Of a stretch of DNA of 64,000 nt, positions 33,307 to 42,259 are shown in pieces. Made by a program: the position numbers and the translations under genes. The notes beneath the pieces were generated by a model. The model had not been told where the DNA came from. It saw nothing but the letters and a program-made list of their open reading frames with translations, and made no database searches. Positions within the stretch are counted from its first letter, which is position 1, and each line of letters opens with the position of its first letter. Origin of the DNA: Caulobacter rhizosphaerae (GTDB lineage: Bacteria; Pseudomonadota; Alphaproteobacteria; Caulobacterales; Caulobacteraceae); the NCBI RefSeq assembly GCF_010977555.1, contig NZ_CP048816.1, positions 1 through 64,000 on the forward strand. The letters are read 5' to 3'.

Positions 33307-34929
33307 TCAGGCGCTCGGCGGGGTAGGCGCCACGCAGGTGAAGTTCCTGGCCTCGTCGGTCGATCCCGTCCCGTTGTAGTGGGCGACCTTGGGCCAGGCG
33401 CACAGGGGGCGGGTTCTGACCGTCTTGGTCGGCCGGCCCAGGGCCTGGGCGATGTTGCTGCTCATCTTGGAGGCGATGATCGTTTCCGGCGGCTTGCCGC
33501 TGGAGACCCAGCCATCGATCGCGGCCACTGGGTCGAAGACGTCGGGGCCGTGGCCGAACATGCAGTGGGACATGCCCGGCGCCATGAACAGGCGCACGCT
33601 GGTGTCGGCCTGGGCGCCGGTGCGTTCGCTAACGGCTGAGTAGTAGTTGATCGTGGCTTGGGCCGGGATCGCCGGATCCTCCCAGCCGTGGAACAGGATC
33701 AGCTTGCCGCCGTGGTCGGCGAACGGACGAAGATCGGGGTTGTCGGCGTCCAGGGCCGCGCCGGTCTTCTGCCGGGCCTTGGGATAGTCGCGGTCCAGGT
33801 CGAAGCTGGCGGGATTCCAGCCCAGGTCGCCGGCGACCATGGCGCTGTAATAGGCCTTGCTCAGGGCGAAGCCCGCTTGCGGTCCCTTGACGTTCCAGTT
33901 TCCCCAGCCCTGGATCGGGATGATCGATTTGCCGTACTCGCTGCCCGGCGGATAGCCCGGATAGACGCTCTGGCCGTCCTTGCTCCGCGGGCCTTGGTAG
34001 AAGGCCCGCACAACCTGGACCTCGCCGGGGGTGAGGCACTTGCTGGTCTTGTCCCCGTCCTTGCACTGCAATTGGGCCGGGTCGAACCGGCAGGCCAGCG
34101 GGTTTTCCAGCACGCCGTCGGCGACGCCGTCGAGGGTGTCGCACTGGCGCACCGCGGCCTCGCGGATCAGTTCGAACTTGGAGCCCAGCTTCTCGGCGCC
34201 CGGCGTTTCCTCCAGGAGCCTGTGGTTGAACAGGAAGGTCGAGGTCAGGCGGGTCCAGTCGGCGGCGGGCGCCCCGGCGACGATGCCGTCGTAATCGGTG
34301 GGCCAGCGTTGGGCCAGCATCAGGGCGTCGCGCCCGCCGTTGGAGCAGCCGAAAAAGTAGCTGCGGTCGGCGGGGCGGCCGTAATAGGCGGCCATCACCG
34401 CCTTGGCGGCGAGCAGGGCCTGGTGATTGGCTTTGAACCCGAAGTCCTCGATCGCCGGCGCGTTGAGCGCCCAGGCAACGCTCTTATCGTCTTGGTGGCC
34501 CGCGTCGTTGGCCACGCCGGCATAGCCGCGCGCCAGCTCAGGGGCGATGAAGGCCGATGATCCGCTCAGGCCGCCGCTGAGCCCCCCGCCGCCGACGCCG
34601 AACAGCTTGCCGTTCCAATGGGGCGGCAGGAAGATCTCGATGCGGATCTTCGAGCCGGGGCCGGAGGAGCCGGTCGCCTGCACGTGGCAGAAGGCCGTGG
34701 GCGCCTTGCGCGACAGCCCCTTGCCGATCTTGAAGCCCTTCTTCTGGGCCTGAGCCGCCTCGACGGTCGCGCCCCCCAGGCGCTGGCCTGTCAGGCCCTG
34801 GCACCGCGCCGCCTCGGACGCGGTGAGCTCGGTGGCCTGGCTTGGGTCGGAAGAGGACCTAGCCTGGCAAGCGGCCACGGCCAGCGCAGCCACGCTTGCC
34901 GCGCTCATCATCACCCATGCGCCCTTCAT
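33307..34929 (-). CDS. Tannase/feruloyl esterase family protein
   Basis: A protein of about 540 residues. The N-terminus (VMMSAASVAALAVAACQARSS) is a lipoprotein-type signal with Cys at the cleavage site. The alpha/beta-hydrolase motifs of the tannase family are complete: nucleophile elbow FFGCSNGGRDA, acidic residue in LFHGWEDPAIP, and His in GMSHCMFG, the CS-D-HC arrangement linked by a disulfide. The enzyme is expected to cleave ester bonds of phenolic acids from plant material outside the cytoplasm. ATG 34929 was chosen for the clear signal peptide. The gene converges with the HNH gene and marks the return to metabolic content. Confidence 0.88.
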   Translation of the reverse strand: MKGAWVMMSAASVAALAVAACQARSSSDPSQATELTASEAARCQGLTGQRLGGATVEAAQAQKKGFKIGKGLSRKAPTAFCHVQATGSSGPGSKIRIEIFLPPHWNGKLFGVGGGGLSGGLSGSSAFIAPELARGYAGVANDAGHQDDKSVAWALNAPAIEDFGFKANHQALLAAKAVMAAYYGRPADRSYFFGCSNGGRDALMLAQRWPTDYDGIVAGAPAADWTRLTSTFLFNHRLLEETPGAEKLGSKFELIREAAVRQCDTLDGVADGVLENPLACRFDPAQLQCKDGDKTSKCLTPGEVQVVRAFYQGPRSKDGQSVYPGYPPGSEYGKSIIPIQGWGNWNVKGPQAGFALSKAYYSAMVAGDLGWNPASFDLDRDYPKARQKTGAALDADNPDLRPFADHGGKLILFHGWEDPAIPAQATINYYSAVSERTGAQADTSVRLFMAPGMSHCMFGHGPDVFDPVAAIDGWVSSGKPPETIIASKMSSNIAQALGRPTKTVRTRPLCAWPKVAHYNGTGSTDEARNFTCVAPTPPSA

Positions 34930-35144
34930 CAGCCTGCCCCGCTTGTCTTGTTCCACGCGCGCTTCCCCCCGTGCTTGCCGACAAGCTAGCAACGCTTGCC
35001 TGATAGATCAAAGCAGTTCTGCTTGCATCTTTCCAAATCGGTCGACATGAGCCCGTCGATGATAATGGGCGACAGCCACGGCGCGCGCTGCGCCTGACCT
35101 TGCCCACGACGGTGGCGACGGGGACTTGGTAGCCCCTGATGGAC

Positions 35145-36044
35145 TCAGGCCCGGTCGGAGAACCGCTCGAACGCGGTGATGCGCTTGGGGGTGAGGCCGG
35201 GATCGTAGCCGTAGATCTCTTGGGCGAGGTAGAGGAGCTCGGCCTTGCGGTCGGCTTCGGCCACGTCGGTGTACCAGGCCTTGGGGCCGGCGGCGTCGTC
35301 GCCGTTCCAGCGGTAGCCGCGGGCTTTCAGCCTGTCCTTTTGTTCGAACGGCGCGCGCTCGGCGACGATGCGCCAGGTCGGAGCGCGGGCGGTCTCGAGC
35401 AGATGGGCGAGCGCGGTGCGGCCGGTGGGCAACGGGCGGGCGAGGATCTCCAGCCCGGCAAGACAGTCATTCTCGGCCCGATGGCCGTCGAAGAAGAAGC
35501 CGCATTGGCCGGCGAGATAGGAGAGCTTGGTTCCTTCGAATCCGTGCCCCTTCCAGTCGACGTGGCTCATCGAGCAGGCCCAGCCCTTGAACTTGAAGGC
35601 CTCGGTGAGACGTTCGGCGAACGGGCGGTCGAAGGCGGCGTTGTGGGCGATGATGATGACCGCCGACGCGATGAAGGCGGCGACCTGGGCGGGATCGATG
35701 GCGTGGCCGGCGACCATGGCGTCGGTGATGCCGGTGATGCGGGTGATCTCGGCTGGGATCGGGGTCTTGGGCTGGTTGAGGGCGACGAAGGGCTGGCCGA
35801 CCGCGCAAAGGCGGCCTTGGGGGTCGTAGTCGAACGGGATCATGGCCAGTTCGATGACCTCGTCACGGCGGCCGTCGACGCCGGTGGTCTCGGTGTCCAG
35901 ATAGATTCCGCGCTTGAGGGTGGTGGGATCGAAGTCGGTGTGCAGGCTGTTGGTCTCGAACCGGCGCTGCAGGCGGTAGCGGCCGCTGGCCTCCAGCTGA
36001 GCGGCCATGGCGTCCAGGGCCTTAATGTCGGCGGTGTCGGTCAC
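35145..36044 (-). CDS. DnaQ-like DEDDh 3'-5' exonuclease
   Basis: A protein of about 299 residues with an exonuclease domain of the DNA polymerase III epsilon type. It shows YLDTETTGVDG (Exo I), IIAHNAAFDRPFA (Exo II) and HRAENDCLA (Exo III with His and Asp). The C-terminal 90 residues include RLKARGYRWNGDDAAGPKAW, a small module often found after DnaQ-like domains. It acts on DNA or RNA 3' ends; the substrate is unknown. The GTG start at 36044 lies 7 bp after the hipA stop, so it is probably a third gene of the hipBA operon. The annotated frame opens 10 codons further upstream inside hipA. Confidence 0.85.
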   Translation of the reverse strand: MTDTADIKALDAMAAQLEASGRYRLQRRFETNSLHTDFDPTTLKRGIYLDTETTGVDGRRDEVIELAMIPFDYDPQGRLCAVGQPFVALNQPKTPIPAEITRITGITDAMVAGHAIDPAQVAAFIASAVIIIAHNAAFDRPFAERLTEAFKFKGWACSMSHVDWKGHGFEGTKLSYLAGQCGFFFDGHRAENDCLAGLEILARPLPTGRTALAHLLETARAPTWRIVAERAPFEQKDRLKARGYRWNGDDAAGPKAWYTDVAEADRKAELLYLAQEIYGYDPGLTPKRITAFERFSDRA

Positions 36045-36051
36045 GGGGCGT

Positions 36052-37263
36052 TCAGGAGCGGGCCAGGGGCACATGGTCGAGTTGGTCGAGCACGCTGGCG
36101 CGGACCTCGGCGGCGATGGGCAGATGCGCGGCCTCCTTGGTCCAGGTCTCGCGGAAGGCGGCCACGGTCTCGCGGGCGATCTTCTGGGTCAGCCGGCCAG
36201 GCGCGCCGGCCCCGTCGGCCAGGGCGGCCAGTTCGTCGGCGCCGAAGTCGCTCCAGGCCCTGCTGCGCGCCACCTTCAGGGCGGCGTTGTCGTCGGGCAG
36301 GTATGCGGTCGTGGCCACGAAGTCGTAGGCCGGGGCCAGGGCCGGGGTGCGTCCGTCGCGATAGATCAGCGACCAGTTCTTCAGGTGCATGTCGGCGTTG
36401 CCGATCAGGGCGCTGAACACCAGGCGGCGGATGAACTCGCCATAGCCGGCCTGGCCGGTCTCGCGCCACAGCACCTGGCCGATGTTGCGATAGGAGGCCT
36501 TATCGTACTTGGCCTCGGGGAAGACGCCGAACACCTGGGCGAAGTCCTCGATGTGGATGCGCTCGCCCTCCCCGCCTCGGTCGAAGCGGGCCACGGCGTA
36601 GGCCGCGCCCCGCAGGCGGCCAATGTCCTGGGGCAGGCCTTCGATCTCGTCCAGGGCCAGCAGGCGGGTGGCCGGGACCTCGATGCCGATGGAGCCGGCC
36701 AGGCTCATCATCGAGAACTCGTTTTCCGAGACGCCGGAAAAACGGGTCGAGGGCAGCTTGACGATCCAGTCGCCGCCGACTCCCTGGACCGGGATCGTCA
36801 GGCCGCCTTGCGCCTTCTCGGCCGCCGAGAACTTCAGTTGCACCCCGGCCAGGGAGAACCGCAGGGCGCTGGCTTGGGTCCCGGCCGAAAAGCGGGCAGG
36901 CGCGGCGACGTCGGGCAGGCGATCCTCGTCCTGGACGCGCAGGACGATCGCCCCGGGCAGGTCTTGGCCCAGCGTGGCCAGCAGATGCAGCTCTCGCGTG
37001 GGGTTCACGCCGGCCCGCTTGGCCAGGTAGTCGCGCAGCGGTCCCTCCGGCAGGAGGTTGGAGAAATAGGGATGGACCCGCGCGCGGGTGGGGCGGATGT
37101 CGCGCAGCAGGCCGCCGGCCGCGCTCTTGAACGCCAGGCTCAGGGTCGGGCGGTCGGGAGCGTCGGCATAGGCGTCGTCGAAGGCGAGGATCGACCGATC
37201 GCCGCCCAGGGCGGTGATGGCGCCGATGCGGCGCTCGCCGAGCCACACGTCCAGACCGGCCAT
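36052..37263 (-). CDS. hipA: HipA-family serine/threonine kinase toxin
   Basis: A 403-residue HipA protein. Its N-subdomain contains YFSNLLPEGPLRDYLA. Its kinase region contains SLAGVQLKFSA and WIVKLPS (ATP-binding Lys), LIGNADMHLKNWSL (catalytic Asp and Asn) and LAPAYDFVATTAYLP (metal-binding D at the DFG-like position). HipA kinases phosphorylate an aminoacyl-tRNA synthetase or other target and cause dormancy; HipB neutralises them. It lies 2 bp downstream of the HipB gene, so the pair is translationally linked. On a plasmid it would act as an addiction module. Confidence 0.92.
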   Translation of the reverse strand: MAGLDVWLGERRIGAITALGGDRSILAFDDAYADAPDRPTLSLAFKSAAGGLLRDIRPTRARVHPYFSNLLPEGPLRDYLAKRAGVNPTRELHLLATLGQDLPGAIVLRVQDEDRLPDVAAPARFSAGTQASALRFSLAGVQLKFSAAEKAQGGLTIPVQGVGGDWIVKLPSTRFSGVSENEFSMMSLAGSIGIEVPATRLLALDEIEGLPQDIGRLRGAAYAVARFDRGGEGERIHIEDFAQVFGVFPEAKYDKASYRNIGQVLWRETGQAGYGEFIRRLVFSALIGNADMHLKNWSLIYRDGRTPALAPAYDFVATTAYLPDDNAALKVARSRAWSDFGADELAALADGAGAPGRLTQKIARETVAAFRETWTKEAAHLPIAAEVRASVLDQLDHVPLARS

Positions 37264-37265
37264 GG

Positions 37266-37829
37266 CTAGAGCTCCTCGTCCAGGCTGTAGGCTGGGCGGG
37301 CGGCGTCGCGCGCTGCTGGCTTGCGCGCGTCGGTGAGGACCCTATTGAGACTGATGATCGCCGTCTCCAGCCGCTGGGTGCTATGGGCGGCGACGGCTTC
37401 GTCGACCACGGCGGCGGCGGCCAAGACCTCATGGCGCATCACCGGAGATAGCGCCGAAAGGTCTAGCCTCGAGAGACCGTCGGCGGCGTCGGCCACCCGA
37501 TCGTCGAGGCCGCCGGCCATGGCCTGCAGGGTATGGGCCGCATCGTACATCGCCGAGATGGTCTTTCGCAGGCGCAGACGCTCGGCGTCCTGGGCGCTCT
37601 CGCGGACCACGACGTCCACCGCCGCCAAGGCGGCGCGCGGCGCCAGGATCAGTTCAAGGTCCAGGACCCGGGCCAGATCCTGCAGGGTCGAGAGCTTGGG
37701 ATCGATGGCGCCGCTTTCGATGCGAGAGATGTGCGGCTGGGGCATGCCGACCCGCTGGCCAAGCTGGCGTTGCGACCAGGCCTTGGCCTCGCGCGCTTGG
37801 CGCAGGGTGTCGGGAACGGTGGAAGGCAT
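37266..37829 (-). CDS. hipB: HipB-type Xre-family antitoxin/repressor
   Basis: A 187-residue protein with a Cro/C1 helix-turn-helix at residues about 8-62 (LRQAREAKAWSQRQLGQRVG and PQPHISRIESGAIDPKLSTL). A helical C-terminal extension is longer than in the E. coli HipB; it may contribute to toxin neutralisation. It precedes hipA in one operon. Repeated GATATC palindromes start at its initiation region and continue upstream, consistent with autoregulation. Confidence 0.88.
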   Translation of the reverse strand: MPSTVPDTLRQAREAKAWSQRQLGQRVGMPQPHISRIESGAIDPKLSTLQDLARVLDLELILAPRAALAAVDVVVRESAQDAERLRLRKTISAMYDAAHTLQAMAGGLDDRVADAADGLSRLDLSALSPVMRHEVLAAAAVVDEAVAAHSTQRLETAIISLNRVLTDARKPAARDAARPAYSLDEEL

Positions 37830-37939
37830 GATATCGTAAGATGCATTAAAGGGCAGTTTGATGCACTTTAGTACATCAGAATGGTGATCGATCGCAAGAG
37901 GTCGATATCGTGTATGATATCATGCTTCACATTGATATC
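37830..37939. promoter_or_regulatory. Operator-like repeats upstream of hipBA
   Basis: GATATC palindromes occur at 37830-37835, 37904-37909, 37916-37921 and 37934-37939, three of them as GATATCGT. In addition GATGCATT and GATGCACT start 20 bp apart at 37840 and 37860. The area is AT-rich compared with its flanks. Multiple inverted sites close to the first codon of the antitoxin gene are the expected layout for HipB binding; binding is inferred. Confidence 0.55.
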
Positions 37940-38320
37940 GTCAAAAGCATCAAGCTTGTCCGAGTTCCAGGGAGAGGGAACGATCGCGGGGCGGCTGGCT
38001 TTGGATCTAGGCTGGCTTCCGATCGGCGAACGCATCCAGGCGACCGCGAAACTGAAGGGGCGTCCGATTTGGAGGACAGGCAAGACGAGGCCGATGCCCT
38101 CCTGGCGCGGATCATGATGCTGCGGGATGACCTGAAGGCCGGTCGCCTGACCCTGGAGCAGGTCCGGGCCTATCGCGGCCTGGGTCGCATGGTCGAGCGC
38201 TTCACCCGCGACATGGACGCCGCGGCCGATCAGGACGCCGCCGACGCGCTTTGGCGCCAGGGCGCGGACCTGATCGTGGCCTATCTGGCCGAGCACTTTC
38301 CGGTCCCGACCTGTCACTAG
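37910..38320 (+). CDS. Hypothetical helical protein (start uncertain)
   Basis: An open frame of 136 codons starting at GTG 37910. Only the C-terminal 75 residues look like a real protein: an amphipathic helical segment (ALLARIMMLRDDLKAGRLTLEQVRAYRGLGRMVERF as two helices) ending YLAEHFPVPTCH. The first 45 codons run through the AT-rich operator region and have no protein-like pattern, so the true start may be internal, for example TTG near 38069. No domain is recognised. It is divergent from hipBA. Confidence 0.4.
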   Translation: MYDIMLHIDIVKSIKLVRVPGRGNDRGAAGFGSRLASDRRTHPGDRETEGASDLEDRQDEADALLARIMMLRDDLKAGRLTLEQVRAYRGLGRMVERFTRDMDAAADQDAADALWRQGADLIVAYLAEHFPVPTCH

Positions 38321-38534
38321 GCAGATCAGATGAGCGTTCTCCTGGCCGGCCTTCTGTCCAGGTCAGGATCCGGAGACGCTGTAGAGTTCCTCGGGGCCGA
38401 GCAGTTTGCTGGCCCACGTAACCTTAAAGTCTGGACCGGCGGCCTCTGCGGCGGCGGTCGCCGCGGGCCCCTCCCCTCTCCTGTCGGTTCGGTCCGGGTC
38501 TCGGCCCATGCGGGTCACGATCCCTGACGCGGGG

Positions 38535-39467
38535 TCAGGGGATTGGGGGCGCGCCGGCCGCGATGCGCAACTGCGCCAGCGCCGCCTCGCAGGTGGCGCG
38601 GACCAGGGCCACCAAGCCTTCCACCGAGGCTTTCAAATCCAGCAGTTCCTCGGTGGTGACGTGGTAGCTGTCCTGGTTGTAGCGGGCCTCGACATAGGCG
38701 CGCTTGAGCTTGTCGAACGGCTTGCGCTGGGCTCGGGTCTCGCGCGGCCAGGCGCTGACCAGGTCCGGCGCGCGGGCCTCGGCCTGGCCGCGCAGGAACT
38801 TGATGTTGTGCGAGCGGGGTGAATAGAAGCCGATCACCAAAAGCACGGCGACATAAGCCGCCTCGGAAGCCTGATGAAGATTGAATGCGGCGTTCTGAGG
38901 CCAGTCTTTTTCCAGCCCCTTGCCGATGGCGAACTCCGCCGTTTCTAGTCGCGTGTCCATCGTGTTGGACTGCTTGGCGTAATAGGCCGTGGCGAGGTCC
39001 AGTGCTTCCTGAGGCATCAGCGGCTTCAGCGGATGGAAGGCGTGGCCGGGGACCTCGTAGAGCGCCACGCCCTGGTCGATCACCTCGCGGAAGAAGAACT
39101 GGCCTTCGTCGAGGGCCTCGTTGATCTCGGCCTGGCTATGGACGATCAGGTTGACGATCCGGCCGATGGCGGGGTCGTGGGTGATCTTCTGCTCGGTCTC
39201 CCACCAGTAGTCGGTGACGTCGGTCAGCTTGTCGTCGCTGACCACGACTAGGATGTCGAAGTCCGACTGGTAGCCGGTCTCGGGAGCGTCGACGAAGTCG
39301 CCGCGCGCGTAGCTGCCGAACAGGATGATCTTGTAGATCTTCGCCCCGCGTCGCCAGGGCTGGGTGCCGCCGGCCACGGCCGCCTCGAACCCGCGCAGCA
39401 GGTGGCCGGTGATGGTCTCCAGCTCTTGCTGCTGGCGGTCGGGCAAGTGGTCCAGATTCGATTTCAT
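38535..39467 (-). CDS. Fused MNT nucleotidyltransferase-HEPN protein
   Basis: A 310-residue fusion. The N-terminal MNT domain has the nucleotidyltransferase signature GSYARGDF (around residue 50) followed by SDFDILVV with the catalytic Asp pair. The C-terminal half (from about residue 170) is a HEPN helical bundle (AAFNLHQASEAAYVAVLLVIGF, then PRSHNIKFLRG with the R...H element). In the MntA-HepT toxin-antitoxin pair the two domains are separate: MNT AMPylates the HEPN RNase to inactivate it. Here both are on one polypeptide, so toxin and antidote activity may be intramolecular, or it may be an antibiotic-type nucleotidyltransferase. ATG 39467 gives the natural N-terminus. Confidence 0.82.
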   Translation of the reverse strand: MKSNLDHLPDRQQQELETITGHLLRGFEAAVAGGTQPWRRGAKIYKIILFGSYARGDFVDAPETGYQSDFDILVVVSDDKLTDVTDYWWETEQKITHDPAIGRIVNLIVHSQAEINEALDEGQFFFREVIDQGVALYEVPGHAFHPLKPLMPQEALDLATAYYAKQSNTMDTRLETAEFAIGKGLEKDWPQNAAFNLHQASEAAYVAVLLVIGFYSPRSHNIKFLRGQAEARAPDLVSAWPRETRAQRKPFDKLKRAYVEARYNQDSYHVTTEELLDLKASVEGLVALVRATCEAALAQLRIAAGAPPIP

Positions 39468-39845
39468 CGTTCGTGAGTCTCGCCGAGGCGGCGTTGTGGA
39501 ACAAGGAAATTGCGCGCTCGCGCGGAGCGGCGTCGGCGGCCAGTTAGAGCCGCTCCGGGTGTTGAGAAGGCGCTTGATAGACACCCGCCAACGTCTTTAG
39601 CCGAAGCCTGGACATACACGTTGGCCACCCGGGCGAAAGTCTGGGCCGTCCCGCTTGGGGGGAGGAGCGGCGCAAGCGTCACCGATGACGCCGATGAGTG
39701 TTTAGGTTGTAACTTTTAGTCTGCCAATACTGGAAAACTTTAGGGGTCCGGAAGCGCCCGGGTTCGGTGGAGAGCGGCCGGGGAAAGCCAGGAGGCAGGC
39801 GGGCTGGGGCGCGCCGATCGGGCGCGGTCTTCAAAGGACTTCCCC
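39468..39845. other. Intergenic region before the GcrA-like gene
   Basis: 378 bp between divergent genes. It includes an AT-rich patch at about 39700-39745, likely promoter DNA for the downstream plasmid genes, followed by a GC-rich leader. No gene or repeat recognised. Confidence 0.5.
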
Positions 39846-40385
39846 ATGTCTTCTTCCTCCTGGAGCGCCGAGCGTATCGACACCCTGCGCCGGCTTTGGC
39901 GCGAGGGGCGCAGCGCGGCTCAGATCGCCAAGGCGCTGGGCGACGTCACCCGCAACGCCGTCATCGGCAAGATCCACCGGTTGGGTCTGGCCGGACGCAC
40001 GCCGCCGTCTCCGCCACGTCGGTCACGCCCTGTGCGCCAGGCGCGGCGCACGCCGTCTCGGACCTTGGCCAAGTCCCCTCCCCCGCCGCCGTCCAGCCCG
40101 CGGGCGATGTCGGCGCGCGTGCGACGCCCGGCCAAGCCAAGCGTCGAGGCGGTCGCCCGCATCTTCGACCTGACCGCCCTGACCTCGCGAACCTGCCACT
40201 GGCCGGTCGGTGATCCGCGCGCGGCCGGCTTCGGCTTCTGCGGCCTCGCGGTTCGTGGCGCTGGTCCCTACTGCGCGGGGCATCACGCGGTGGCCTGTCC
40301 GCCCCGCCTGAAGCGCCAGGACGGGGTCGAGGCCGGGCGCACGCGGCGGCGGTCCGCGGCGCTGCGGGGATGGGATCGGGGCTGA
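39846..40385 (+). CDS. GcrA-family cell-cycle regulator paralogue
   Basis: A 179-residue GcrA-like protein. The N-terminal DNA-binding helix-turn-helix (SWSAERIDTLRRLWREGRSAAQIAKALG and VTRNAVIGKIHRLGLAGR, shown as two pieces) matches the chromosomal GcrA almost motif for motif. The middle is a Pro/Arg-rich linker. The C-terminal sigma-70-interacting part keeps CHWPVGDP and FCGLAVRGAGPYCAGHH. GcrA binds methylated GANTC promoters with RNA polymerase and drives S-phase genes in Caulobacter. A copy on a plasmid suggests coupling of plasmid functions to the host cell cycle, which is inference. AAGGA lies upstream of ATG 39846. Confidence 0.88.
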   Translation: MSSSSWSAERIDTLRRLWREGRSAAQIAKALGDVTRNAVIGKIHRLGLAGRTPPSPPRRSRPVRQARRTPSRTLAKSPPPPPSSPRAMSARVRRPAKPSVEAVARIFDLTALTSRTCHWPVGDPRAAGFGFCGLAVRGAGPYCAGHHAVACPPRLKRQDGVEAGRTRRRSAALRGWDRG

Positions 40386-40549
40386 CGGGGCTGGGACGGC
40401 CCTGGGCTCCAGCGACCTCGCCACCGTCCGGGGTCGGCGACAAGGGGCGCTGCGCTCAAAGCCCTTGTCGCCGGCTCCGGGCCGGCGGCGCGGGGGACGG
40501 TCGGGAGCCGACGGGCTCGTCCTCCAACCCCTTCAAGGACACCGCTCCC

Positions 40550-41482
40550 ATGACCCCCAGCGTCCCCTCCCCGCTCACCGGTCCGCTGACCGCCTTCGAG
40601 GCCCAGGCCCTGAGCCTCGACGACGCGCGGCCCCATCCGCCCGAAGACGCGCTCGCCCAGTTGGGCTGCTGCGCCATGACCGAACTGCTCGACCTCCTGG
40701 CCGACACGGCCCTGGAGGATTTTCAGACCACCCTGGCCGAGGCCCTGATCGGGGCCTTTCATTCGGCGGCCCAGCGCATCGAACGCGAGGCCGACCGGGC
40801 CCGCGACGACCTGGCCCGCCTGGTCCGCGACTTCGACGGCTCGGAGGTGGCCGACACCGACCTGCAGGACGCCACCCGGCGCACCCGGGCCGGCGACGTG
40901 GCCGTCCAGGCCGTGGAGATGATCCGCGATGCGGCGGCCCAGGCCTATGGCGTGGCCACCGGTGAGGTCTGGCAGCCCTGGCGCGGCAACGTGCGGGCCT
41001 CGCGGGTGACCGCGGCCCAGATCGAGGCCCGCGAGGCCATCCGCGCCATGAAGGCCCGTCGTCAGCGCGCCGTCGATCCGGGCGCCGTGGTCGTCGGGTT
41101 CAGGGCCGCGCCCCAGGCCGACACCGCCCTGGACGCCGGGCGCATCTTCGATGCGCTCAACTGGGCCCGGCAGACCTGGCCGGACATGGCCCTGGCCACG
41201 ACCGGCGCGCGCGGCGGCGAGAAGCTGGCCCAGAAGTGGGCGCGCTCCCATGGCGTCACCACGGTCCTGGCCAAGGCCGACTTCGACCGCAACGGCCGCG
41301 CGGCGCCGTTCCGAGCCAATGACGAGCTCCTGGATCTGGAGCCGGTCTGCGTCCTGACCCTGGCCAACTCGCTGGACGCCGCGCGTGGCGGGGACCTCAA
41401 GCCCTTCGGTCCGGCGCTGAACCTGGCCCAGAAGGCGAGCGAGCGCGGCGTGCGCTGCGTGGCGGTGCGGCTGCGGGCCTGA
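40550..41482 (+). CDS. DUF2493/YspA-type SLOG-family protein
   Basis: A 310-residue protein common on alphaproteobacterial plasmids. The C-terminal 130 residues form the cpYpsA-related SLOG (DUF2493) domain: AVVVGFRAAPQADTALDAGRIFDAL, then LATTGARGGEKLAQKWARSHGV and KADFDRNGRAAPFRANDELL. This fold binds nucleotides or nucleotide-derived ligands and may act as a sensor or hydrolase. The N-terminal region is helical and unassigned. ATG 40550 was chosen; the open frame further upstream overlaps the GcrA-like gene. Confidence 0.8.
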   Translation: MTPSVPSPLTGPLTAFEAQALSLDDARPHPPEDALAQLGCCAMTELLDLLADTALEDFQTTLAEALIGAFHSAAQRIEREADRARDDLARLVRDFDGSEVADTDLQDATRRTRAGDVAVQAVEMIRDAAAQAYGVATGEVWQPWRGNVRASRVTAAQIEAREAIRAMKARRQRAVDPGAVVVGFRAAPQADTALDAGRIFDALNWARQTWPDMALATTGARGGEKLAQKWARSHGVTTVLAKADFDRNGRAAPFRANDELLDLEPVCVLTLANSLDAARGGDLKPFGPALNLAQKASERGVRCVAVRLRA

Positions 41483-42259
41483 GGCCCCTAGGCGCGGCGG
41501 CCTAGCGCCGCCGCGCCATGCATTTCGGTGGAGAATGAAGATGGAACGAACCACGAGATGTGGCGGCCGCCCGCTGTTCGGCGACCACGGGTAGCGGTTG
41601 GCGATTCGTTCGCTTCGGCTGACCCGCCCCGGAGGTTGCTTCCGAGCGGGCGCGGCGAGGTCCCCTCCTCTCTTCCGTCAGGTTGGTCTCGGGGCGGGCG
41701 AGCCGCCCGCGTCCGGCTGGCGACGGCCTTGGCGAGCCTGGCGTCTGACGTCGGCCTATCTTCGGCGGATCGTTCGACAAGGACGGCTCGCCTTTGGACT
41801 TCGGCCGGGCGGGGCCGCGTGCGTTGCGCGGGTCTCGATCTGGCTCGGCGCCGGGGTGAAAGCCGCGCGCCGCCTTCTGGCGGAGGGCGTGGGATCCGGA
41901 TGAGCCGCGCCATGGACACTTCGGGTTTGCGCAGTTCGGCGTCGGCGCCGGTTCGCGGGTCGAAACCTGGGCTCAGCAGGTCTTTCGTCTTCGCAAAGGA
42001 AGGGGTCCGGTCGGACACCCGGTCCCGCGCGATCGGTCACGCCATCCCTAGGGCGGGTCGGGTCGGGTCAAGGTCGACCTCGTCGCGGCGAGGCGCGAGG
42101 GCCGGACCCTCCGGCCTTCCTTGCTGCGCGCGTGCAGGCCGGTTTCCAGCCCTCGCGGACCTTGGCCCTTCCCGCCTCCCCCGCCCTGCCAGGACGCGTG
42201 ATCGCGGCAGGGACCGCGAGCCGCCGGGGCCCTTCCCGGCGGAAGACGGAGAAAAGACC
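41483..42259. other. 777-bp GC-rich region without a supported gene
   Basis: Open frames exist on both strands but consist of Arg/Pro/Ala-rich sequence with no domain, no ribosome-binding site and overlapping reading in several frames, as expected by chance at this GC content. The last 100 bp serve as the SSB leader. A structured RNA cannot be excluded. Confidence 0.5.

Noticed and set aside
41528..42259. N-terminal extension of SSB
   Set aside because: SSB family members start at MLNKVQLIG; the extension is Arg/Ser-rich and lacks a start signal.
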